Shown piece after piece: positions 1 through 7,399 of a stretch of 64,000 nt of DNA (within the stretch, counting starts at the first letter, position 1; the number at the start of each line of letters is the position of its first letter). Both the position numbers and the translations under genes were made by a program. Below the pieces are notes generated by a model. That model searched no databases. It was given only the letters and a program-made list of their open reading frames with translations, and was not told where the DNA came from. The stretch is from Myxococcales bacterium (GTDB lineage: Bacteria; Myxococcota_A; Polyangia; Polyangiales; GCA-016699535): positions 248,001 to 312,000 of the forward strand of contig CP064980.1 in assembly GCA_016699535.1 (NCBI GenBank). Direction: 5' to 3'.

Positions 1-1
1 G

Positions 2-691
2 CGCGCCGATATCGGCGCGATTTTGGTTGAGCCGATTCAATCCCGCGGCGGAATCAATCTTGGTCCGGCTCATATGCTCCCTAAGCTAAAGCAATGGTGC
101 CACGATCACGGTGCCCTTTTGATTGTCGATGAGATTTACACTGGTCTTGGGCGTTGCGGGGCGTGGTGGCTCAGCGCCAACGAAAATCAAATCAGCGCTG
201 ACCTAATCTGCATTGGTAAAGCACTTGGTGGCGGTTTGCCCATCAGCGCATGCCTCGGCGCAGAGTCCATCATGCAAGCTTGGGCTAAGTCAGGCCACGA
301 AGCTTTGCACACCAGCACTTTTGCAGGGTATCCATTGGCTTGCGCCGCTGCCCTTGCAACCTTGCAGGTCATTGAAACGCAAGCTTTGCCCGAGCGGGCC
401 CAAACGATCGGCAATCGATTCATGGAGGCTCTGAAGCACGCGCTTAAAGAGAATTCCCAAGTTAAAGCCGTTCGTGGCCAAGGTCTTTTAGTAGGCATTG
501 AGTTGGTTGAGCCAGGTGCCGCACTTAAGCTTTACCAGCAATTGCTGGAGCGTGGCTTTATCACTCTTATTGCTGGCAAAGACGCACGGGTCCTTCAGCT
601 CTCACCTGCACTCACCATTGAAAGTGAACTACTTATCGATCGCTTTATTCCACAACTAAAGAAAAGCATGAACGAGCTCTATGGAGCATGA
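2..691 (+). CDS. Class-III PLP-dependent aminotransferase, C-terminal part (gene cut by window edge)
   Basis: The reading frame is open from the left edge (translation begins RADIGAILVEPIQSRGG) and ends at a TGA at 689-691, so the N-terminal part of the enzyme is outside the window. Visible class-III transaminase signatures are EPIQSRGG, IVDEIYTGLGR (cofactor-contacting Asp) and GKALGGGLP, whose Lys is the expected PLP Schiff-base residue; HTSTFAGYPLACAAALATL follows. The substrate cannot be read from this part: GabT-like, ArgD-like and amine/aldehyde transaminases share these motifs. The stop overlaps the start of the next gene, a LuxE-family acyl-activating enzyme, by 11 bases, so the two are probably translationally coupled. 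That raises the possibility that it acts on an acyl-derived aldehyde or keto acid (inference). Confidence 0.9.
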   Translation, partial: RADIGAILVEPIQSRGGINLGPAHMLPKLKQWCHDHGALLIVDEIYTGLGRCGAWWLSANENQISADLICIGKALGGGLPISACLGAESIMQAWAKSGHEALHTSTFAGYPLACAAALATLQVIETQALPERAQTIGNRFMEALKHALKENSQVKAVRGQGLLVGIELVEPGAALKLYQQLLERGFITLIAGKDARVLQLSPALTIESELLIDRFIPQLKKSMNELYGA

Positions 692-1772
692 TGCAGGCTA
701 CCAAGCTCTGAAAGAAGAGATTCGAAGCTTCATCACACGCTGCGCGGATGCGAAGCCTCGCGATTCTGAACGTGATGCGCTTATCGATCAAGCATGTGCC
801 TATCAAGCAAAACATGTGCAGCCTTACAAAAACTATCTAGAGCATCTAAAACGAAGCATGCAGACGCCGGATCCATTTCGCTGGTCAGCTCTTCCTACCG
901 ACGTTTTTCGCTATGCACGCATTGCATCCCATTCTGCGGACAAAGACATCCGAGTCTTTCAAACATCAGGCACCACAGCAGAACACAGCGGCAAGCATCC
1001 CTTTGCTGATCTTAGTCTGTATCAGCAAGCAGCTCATCACGCTGCCAAAGCAGCTCTCTTCCCCGACCGAGAACGCATGCGCATAGTGATTCTCGCGCCC
1101 AGCGAAACAGAAGCACCCCACTCTTCACTGAGTTACATGCTTGCTCGTTTCATCGACGATTTTGGAACCCCAAACAGCATTTACGTTTGGAAGCAAAACA
1201 GCATCCAGATGACACTAATGAAAAAGGCACTCGATGAAAGTGTAAATCACGAGGAGCCAATTGCTTTACTTGGAACCTCTTTTGCCTTTGTTCATGTGCT
1301 CGATGAACTTCAACAAAAGTGGCAGTTGCCCAGCGCAAGTCGCATCATGCAAACCGGTGGCTTCAAAGGCAAAAGCAGAGAAGTTCCCCGCGATGAACTC
1401 GAAAAACAGTTAAGCACAAGCTTTGGAATACCTTCCTCACACATCATTGCCGAATATGGCATGACCGAACTCAGCTCACAAATGTATGAAAACAAGTTAG
1501 TGCGCGCCCTCGCGCAGCAGAGCTGGAAGCCGGGCTATTTTTGCGCGCCCCCTTGGGTGCGCGTTTCCATAGTCGATCCCGATGATCTTGCGTCTGTCGA
1601 GGAGGGCCAAGAAGGACTTATTGAAATATTTGATTTAGCTAACCTGGATAGCGTCTGCGGAGTGCTCACATCCGATCTTGGCATCAAAGACGCGAATGGC
1701 TTTTATCTACTCGGCCGCGCCCCCGGCAGCCTTTTGCGTGGCTGCTCGCTAGTTGCCGAGGAATTTTTATAG
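681..1772 (+). CDS. LuxE-family acyl-protein synthetase / long-chain-fatty-acid ligase
   Basis: This 363-residue protein has the length and motifs of LuxE acyl-protein synthetases, which adenylate a fatty acid, load it on their own C-terminal cysteine and pass it to a LuxC reductase. The AMP-binding-like loop is VFQTSGTTAEHSGKHPF (about residues 92-108), followed by GGFKGKSREV and AEYGMTELSSQ. Near the end RGCSLVAEEFL carries a cysteine at the position of the LuxE acyl-accepting residue. A LuxC-family reductase is encoded at 10699-11943, about 9 kb away on the same strand, and no luxAB luciferase is visible, so the pair probably makes fatty aldehyde or alcohol for lipid metabolism rather than light. 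It overlaps the upstream aminotransferase by 11 bases. Confidence 0.85.
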   Translation: MEHDAGYQALKEEIRSFITRCADAKPRDSERDALIDQACAYQAKHVQPYKNYLEHLKRSMQTPDPFRWSALPTDVFRYARIASHSADKDIRVFQTSGTTAEHSGKHPFADLSLYQQAAHHAAKAALFPDRERMRIVILAPSETEAPHSSLSYMLARFIDDFGTPNSIYVWKQNSIQMTLMKKALDESVNHEEPIALLGTSFAFVHVLDELQQKWQLPSASRIMQTGGFKGKSREVPRDELEKQLSTSFGIPSSHIIAEYGMTELSSQMYENKLVRALAQQSWKPGYFCAPPWVRVSIVDPDDLASVEEGQEGLIEIFDLANLDSVCGVLTSDLGIKDANGFYLLGRAPGSLLRGCSLVAEEFL

Positions 1773-1937
1773 AGGAGCGATTCTTGAGACAGTTTGCAAC
1801 ACTTGCCTCAGGGATCAAGGATACCGGAAACTCACACAGTCATGTGATTGCTCGAAACCATGCAAGCTAGACCAGCAGGTCTTGGACTATGCTCACCGTT
1901 GTAGTAGTAAAAAATTTCTATAAACACAGTGCTGCCC

Positions 1938-2804
1938 ATGAAACAACGAAAGAAATATCTCAGCAAAAGACTATACCTTTTGGTTTTGATTCTTGGATTT
2001 CTCGTGCTGACGATGGCTTGGCTGACTATCACCGTTCCACACAACGATCGGGATTGGACCGAGGATCAAAAACGGCTTGCTTGGGCAGATGTCAGAGGCT
2101 CTGTTGTTCACCTAAACAATGTTCGAGACTTTCGATACCGGAGCGACGAGGCAGGCGATTGGAGTCCTGCATGGTACGCTCATACCTTCGATCTCAATCA
2201 ACTTCGCAGAGCTTACTTCTTCGTTGATGAATTTTATGAAGCATCTTCGTTGGCTCATACCATGGTGAGTTTTGAATTTGCTGAAGCTACCGGTCCACGC
2301 TTTGTTGTGTTCTCAGTTGAGATTCGCAAAGAAAAAGGCGAGCAGTACTCGCCCATCAAAGGCTTGTTTCGGAACTACGAAATCCAATACGTGATTGCCG
2401 ATGAGCAGGATTCCGTCAAATTGCGAAGCGTCACACGAGGCGACAAGGTTTATATGTATGAAATCAAGCGACCCGTTGGGCAACTACGTGCTTTTTTTAT
2501 GGACATGGTCAAGCGTTTGAACGCACTCAAGAAGCAACCCGAGTTTTACAACACCCTTTGGAATAACTGCACCACCAACCTTGTGAATCACTTTGAAACA
2601 GTTAGCGAGCACGATCTTGGTTTTGACTACCGGATTTTGCTTCCGGCTTACAGCGCCAATTTGGCCTACGAGCTCGGTTTGCTCGATCGAAGCCTTCCTT
2701 ACGAAACCTTGCGCAAGAAAAGCCTCATCACTCGGCTGGCGCGAAAACACGCAAACGACGAGGACTTCTCACTGAGGATCCGTCATTCACTTCGTACTAG
2801 GTGA
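1938..2804 (+). CDS. Membrane-anchored DUF4105 (Lnb N-terminal periplasmic-like) protein
   Basis: The protein of about 288 residues has one N-terminal transmembrane segment (LYLLVLILGFLVLTMAWL, near residues 13-30) and then a domain that looks like the DUF4105 / Lnb periplasmic family. The recognisable signature is FYNTLWNNCTTNLVNH, with the conserved Asn-Cys pair, preceded by a region rich in aromatic and charged residues. The family is widespread in Gram-negative envelopes and its biochemical role is not settled. I prefer the ATG at 1938, which leads straight into a basic N-terminus (MKQRKKYLSKR); a GTG at 1929 in the same frame is possible. It stands alone between luxE and a minus-strand block, with about 155 bases on the upstream side and no clear promoter. 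Confidence 0.75.
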   Translation: MKQRKKYLSKRLYLLVLILGFLVLTMAWLTITVPHNDRDWTEDQKRLAWADVRGSVVHLNNVRDFRYRSDEAGDWSPAWYAHTFDLNQLRRAYFFVDEFYEASSLAHTMVSFEFAEATGPRFVVFSVEIRKEKGEQYSPIKGLFRNYEIQYVIADEQDSVKLRSVTRGDKVYMYEIKRPVGQLRAFFMDMVKRLNALKKQPEFYNTLWNNCTTNLVNHFETVSEHDLGFDYRILLPAYSANLAYELGLLDRSLPYETLRKKSLITRLARKHANDEDFSLRIRHSLRTR

Positions 2805-2910
2805 TGTGCTTCTACATTGATATGTTCGTGATTCTAGCTCGCTTTTGGTGGCATCAAAACAATCAGAGCTAGTTCGCAACCATGTTAACCGTCATTTCAA
2901 GTTTACTCAT

Positions 2911-4209
2911 CTAGGTCATCCTGCGGCATATATCCAAAAGATCGGGTTGATTGTCATTCAACCTGCGAATGAACAGGGTAAGGCTTGCAAGCATCTTGCA
3001 TATCTCATTGGCTATCGTTATGAAAACCTCTTTGACCGCCCACGGTATATGCTCTGAATCAAACGCTTTAGACATATCTGCAAAAATTTTAACAAGCGCA
3101 GCGATAGCTTCCATAAGCTCCGCTTTCACAGCCGATATGCAATCGATATCGTTGGCACATTCTTCTAAACGCGCCAGTAAGTTTGTAATTCGGGTAATAA
3201 CATCGTGCACGTTACCTCGGTATACGCCAACGAGTTCTTCCTCGGCCTCTGTAAGGTTAAGCGCACTTTCAGCAATTGCAACTTCGTACTGCTGAACCAA
3301 AACTTGCCATTCAGCACTCACATAGGTGTTTTCAAGCGAAAGCGAGTTTGCAGGTTGCCTCACCAAAAGCCAAATTGCACCGCCTAGAACAACTAAACCT
3401 GCTATGATGAGCACTCCCAGTAGCGGAATTTTTTCAGGGGTAGGAGCTGGATTGACAGCTAGGTAACCTAGCACCGGAGTAGCCAAGCTAATTTGGAGCT
3501 CGCCGCTAACTTTGATAAAACCAGAATCCATGAATCCGAAGCTCGGATCTTTGTTGCTTTCATCTTGAAGAAACGCTGTAATACCTAGGTCAGCCAGCTC
3601 GACCTGGCCGCCACGGAACTCTAGCCGGCCGTAATCGAAGTATTGCACCGGTATTCGTGGTAGTTCTGCGTTGGGATTCCCCACCGGAGCACCAGCGACA
3701 TCCGGTAAACAAAAGGGCTCAGAGACAGGATTGCCGAGTCCTTTTGCGGATCCGTTGAATAAAGCATAATAGCTAAACGCTTGAGCGGCCTTGAAAGCGG
3801 TGCATCCGCCAATCTGCGTATCACTTGCAAACGCATTGCTGTCGAAAAACCGACGTCCCAACATCACACGATATACTTGTTGAGTGCTACGGTCGAAAAT
3901 CAACTTGCCGCGCTTGTAGTACTGAACGATATTGGCTACTTGCTTACCATCTTCCTCGTAAGCACGATACAGTGGTTCACCGTATCTATCTCCGCAACTG
4001 TCAAGGCCTCCATTGGCCAACACGTGATCACTAAAGCGTTGCTCAATATAGGGCTTGTAGCTACCAGCTAACTTATCGACGCTATCCTCGTAATTTCCTG
4101 GGCCTATAAATTCTAGACCTACATCAGTTTGGTTGAGAGGGATCAGGTAGTAGCTTCCATCACCCATGGAAGCCCCATCATCGAAGCCGAGATAAGAACC
4201 TGTGCCCAC
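2911..4209 (-). CDS. Unknown envelope protein with central membrane segment, probable lipoprotein with damaged 5' end
   Basis: The open frame gives 432 residues from a GTG. One strong transmembrane segment lies at residues 261-283 (IPLLGVLIIAGLVVLGGAIW), with about 260 residues before it and about 150 mostly helical residues after it. Before the membrane segment are two loosely similar units of the type G.P.sEpF...vQYFdyGRLEF (residues 75-118 and 157-207), a pattern seen in secreted proteins of unknown function. Upstream in the same frame the sequence reads YLSACS, a good lipobox, but no start codon precedes it before a stop. A frame change near 4250 would join it to an ATG at about 4281 (MVFALIKKSI...), giving a normal lipoprotein signal. 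It is the gene downstream of the polymorphic lipoprotein pair, so an accessory or immunity role is possible but unproven. Confidence 0.6.
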   Translation of the reverse strand: MGTGSYLGFDDGASMGDGSYYLIPLNQTDVGLEFIGPGNYEDSVDKLAGSYKPYIEQRFSDHVLANGGLDSCGDRYGEPLYRAYEEDGKQVANIVQYYKRGKLIFDRSTQQVYRVMLGRRFFDSNAFASDTQIGGCTAFKAAQAFSYYALFNGSAKGLGNPVSEPFCLPDVAGAPVGNPNAELPRIPVQYFDYGRLEFRGGQVELADLGITAFLQDESNKDPSFGFMDSGFIKVSGELQISLATPVLGYLAVNPAPTPEKIPLLGVLIIAGLVVLGGAIWLLVRQPANSLSLENTYVSAEWQVLVQQYEVAIAESALNLTEAEEELVGVYRGNVHDVITRITNLLARLEECANDIDCISAVKAELMEAIAALVKIFADMSKAFDSEHIPWAVKEVFITIANEICKMLASLTLFIRRLNDNQPDLLDICRRMT

Positions 4210-4616
4210 GGAGCAAGCGCTTAAATAGGCGCTACCTAAACTAAGAATATTGTATTGACTTCTTTATCAATGCGAAAACCATACCAAAAAGACGGAACAC
4301 ATCAGCGTTTTGATTTAACCTATCATATCGACAAGGTACGCACGCATGCTAGGTTAGAAGTAAAAGGACAATGGGGCCAAGCGTACCCTTAGACGGGCAG
4401 TACTATACCCACTGCACACCGCAAAGCATCTATATGACATGCTGCACGTACACCCTAGTGTTCGTTTAAGAAAATCCTGAGCCGTTCGGCTTGTTCTTTG
4501 CTCTGCTACCTGTGTTGCCATTCCTTGAATTATCAAGGGATAGTCCTGCATCATGGCGCCTTGGCATTAGAGCTAAGCCCGGCGCCTCGGTGACTCAGGA
4601 TTTTCTTAAGCGAACG
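4210..4616. other. Non-coding gap with an inverted-repeat element and probable lost 5' end of the downstream gene
   Basis: No convincing gene lies here. The stretch nearest 4210 probably holds the true start and signal peptide of the minus-strand gene that ends at 2911 (see the ATG near 4281). The stretch from 4455 onward is occupied by the inverted-repeat element described separately. Two short open frames that cross it both read QDFLKRTL, but only because the repeat arms are inverted copies of one another; they are not genes. Confidence 0.6.
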
Positions 4617-4620
4617 CTAG
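4455..4620. repeat. 166-bp MITE-like element with 29-bp terminal inverted repeats
   Basis: The left arm at 4455-4483 (CTAGTGTTCGTTTAAGAAAA then TCCTGAGCC) and the reverse complement of 4592-4620 agree at about 27 of 29 positions. Both outer ends are CTAG. The interior of about 108 bases has no open frame of substance and contains a further small palindrome (GGCGCC twice). The right arm overlaps the last codons and stop of the lipoprotein gene that ends at 4617, so the element supplies or has replaced that gene's 3' end. Length, arm size and lack of coding capacity fit a non-autonomous miniature transposable element; a large stable RNA hairpin acting as terminator is the alternative. Confidence 0.6.
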
Positions 4621-7354
4621 TTGCGTATTTCATTCCAAAACTGTCCAACAAAGCCATCAAGGAAATCTTGGTGGATAGCAGCGCGTTCAAAATCTCGCAC
4701 ACGATCAGCTATCGCTTGTTCAAACCTTGGAATGTCACTACCTAGCATGTCAAGAACGTTGGCAATTCGAAGATCGTTATGAACGGTAAACTCAAGGGTT
4801 TGGTAGAGGCGATCAACCAAGGGTTGAGCGATAACCAAATCATTGGACAGTCGAAGGGTTGAAAAAAGGCCGTCCGCAGTTTGTTCTGCGTTCAACATGT
4901 ACTTGGCGGTCCAGATGGTCTTTGCAAACGTTTCGACCATACCCTGGTATGCGGCATCAGGGCTTTTCGTAAAAATGTAGTCCAAATCATAGAGATAATC
5001 GAGTCGATCTGCGAGCTCGACAAGCCAAATATCGAGATCCCCCTGTGTGCGTAGCAGATGCCCAAACACCGTATACTCCGCAACGTATCTGTCAGCTTGC
5101 AACACCACAACAACGCTGTCGTAATCAACAAGGGGCTCCATCAAAGTCACAACACCATCGCCAATTGCCTTGTCGGCACCCATGATGCGATTAATTTCTC
5201 CATATAGAATCGAACTGAGTTCTAAGTCACTTAGAGGAGTGCTTGCCGTGCGCTGAGCCTCGCGGAGAATCTCAAGCCAAGGTGTGTTGAGTGAGCTTTG
5301 TTTTCGAAACAAGCTAACCGTTTCCTCAATCACATCATGCCCCTGCGCCAAGATCGCCGCGCGACGCAAATCGTACGGGGCCTCAACGGTATCGAGAATA
5401 TGCTGCATCACCTGGGTGGGATGTGCAGCGTAGGCAATGCCACTTTTTCTTACGTGTTCCCAAGTGCTTTGCATATTCAAAATAAATGAGCGAACAGTAA
5501 GTTCGTCATTGTGAAGAGAGCCCAACAATAGGCGACGCGTGCTTTCGTCTAGCGACAAAAATACGCGGACACTCTCATCGAAGTTTTCCAAGGGTAAAAC
5601 TGTCCATAGTTCCCTGATCGAGTCATTCAAAACAACAAACCGGTGTGATGCCATGGTAATTTGTGTTGCAATATCTTGCACTCCACCCGCCGCCGGAAAA
5701 CCAGAGCGAGCGAGGGTACCATCGGGCAGGGCCCAGTCGATGGCCCGAGCTTGACGATAAGTAGAAAGCGCATGTTTGACCGAAAGGATCACATCGAGCG
5801 CGCCAAGACCAAGGTTGATAGCAGCAAGAGTTGATTCAATCGCAAAGCGTTTCTGAAGTGCTTGAATGCGGCTTTGTGATTCAAGACCTTCGGAGGTCCC
5901 AAAATACCGGAAGGTTCGTGCCCAGCGCGCAAGCTCCGCGGTTTCTGAAACCTGAGCCGCAAAGAAAATCGCATCACCAAAGCAAACCATTGACGCTGCC
6001 GCCGGAAGCAATGGACCGCCGCTGGCCAAGCCCACTACCGAGGCCACAAGACAGCCCAGCGTAGACCAGGTATGCACCTTGTCGTTTTGCGAAAGCTGAG
6101 CAAGCATGTAACGATGATAGGGCCCCAAGTCGGGATGCTGCTCAAGGAGGGTTTCATTGAGCAAGGCCAAAGGCACAAGCTCTTCGATTCCAACCTGACC
6201 TGCTTCAAGCTTCTGAGCCAAGCTCGTGTCATAGTGTGCACTCTGCGCAAGAGCTTGATTCACAGCAGAAACAAAGTGCGGCAGCGTGCCTGGAATGAGC
6301 AAGGTCGTAATTGAGAACTTCCAAGCGTTGGCTCGATCGACGTGTTCTGAAGGGTGTTATAAGTACTCAGCGCAGCCTCTTCAAGCCCTGCAAGTTCAAG
6401 CAAGGGATACGACTCGGCCAGCATTTCCGTCAGACTAAGCGCATGCGTCACGTAGCCCTCCACAGCAAAGGGAAACTCCACCAAACGCGCACGCATAGCG
6501 CACGCTTGACTCCCCTGCTCAAACGCTGAAAGACCCGAAGGAAGCACTGTCGTAGCCAAGGCATTAAACGTGTTTTTCAGCGATGCAATCGGGTAGTACT
6601 GCGAGTCGCTACCGGCTACTTCTTCAAGACCTTCGATAAGGTTGTAATACATCGCCAAGCATGCATCGGTTTTAGTATTGATCGGGTCTCGCCCTTGAGT
6701 GGGATCGAGATGAGCCGGGGTAAAGCTTTTGTTTGAAGTCGCATCAAAGAGCTCGGTGAACAACTCCGAGCAGTCACGCAGCTGCGGGCTCCAAGAAAAA
6801 GTCTCCTTAAAACTGCTTTGCTCTTGCATGTAGCCGTGCACCAAATCATTGAAGGCACGAGCTTGTTTCTTTATGGAAGCTATCGCTGCAAACTCTTCAA
6901 CCAAATCTACCGCGCTTTGCACATCTTGGATGCGCATCGCAATCGCATTTCGCTCTTGCTGCGCCCGGTAACGAACTTCGCTTACTAGGCTGCGCTTGGT
7001 GTAGCCGCCATTGGGTGTATTAATGTAATCATTGTCCCCAATAAGTTCATCAAAGTAGCGCTCTTGTAAACTGCCCATATTGGAAGGAGGAGCCGGTACA
7101 GTTTCTGAACCAAAGAGCTCCTCGTCCTCGGTATCGGCCACCGGCGCATAGCCTGCGCACTCATGCTGCGCAACGCATTTACCTTCGTGCGAGAGCAACG
7201 TACCTGCCGGACAATCCTCACTCCATGCATACGGCTCTGAAAACGTATTGGCGCCTTGTGCTTCCCCAAGCCCTGTTTCCCCTCCGGGTTGGCAGCTCAA
7301 CAGGGCCAAAGCAAACACAGTAAAAATAGCTGCCTGCAATCGGTTTAGAGTCAT
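4617..7354 (-). CDS. Polymorphic lipoprotein A: conserved N-terminal region plus RelA/SpoT-like HD C-terminal domain (one frame break)
   Basis: Two frames, joined across a single missing A at 6309-6310, give one protein of about 912 residues; the twin gene reads AAA at the same point and is intact there. It starts MTLNRLQAAIFTVFALALLSC, a lipoprotein signal with cysteine 21. Residues 21-557 are virtually identical to the twin gene upstream. They include Gly/Ala-rich hydrophobic segments near 432-469 and 509-525. After GFPAAG (552-557) the proteins diverge completely. The roughly 355-residue tail looks like the HD hydrolase domain of RelA/SpoT: YAAHPTQVM (His near 644), QGHDVIEET (HD near 673), IGDGVVTL, and VELADRLDYLYDL (Asp near 783). 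All expected metal ligands are present. No synthetase domain follows. The stop lies inside the inverted repeat at 4592-4620. Toxin or effector function is inferred from architecture only. Confidence 0.75.
5684..7295. repeat. Direct repeat copy 1 of a 1.6-kb duplicated block
   Basis: This block matches 8146-9758 almost base for base. By eye I find about two substitutions (for example near 5713 against its counterpart, and in the AGCAAGG/AGCAAAG position) and three single-base indels over 1,612 bases. The right border falls at GGCAG, exactly at the codon of the lipobox cysteine of the encoded protein. The left border falls at the GFPAAG codons where the two C-terminal domains diverge. Similarity stops abruptly at both borders, which is the pattern left by recent duplication or gene conversion that exchanges signal peptides and C-terminal domains. 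Confidence 0.95.
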
Positions 7355-7399
7355 TGTTATTAAAGAGCGAATTTTTATTGTCTCTCGATCTTGAAGGGT

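Noticed and set aside
4354..4745. Two short open frames both containing QDFLKRTL, as if a duplicated small gene
   Set aside because: They are the two arms of the inverted repeat at 4455-4620 read on opposite strands; the similarity is a consequence of the repeat, not of coding.
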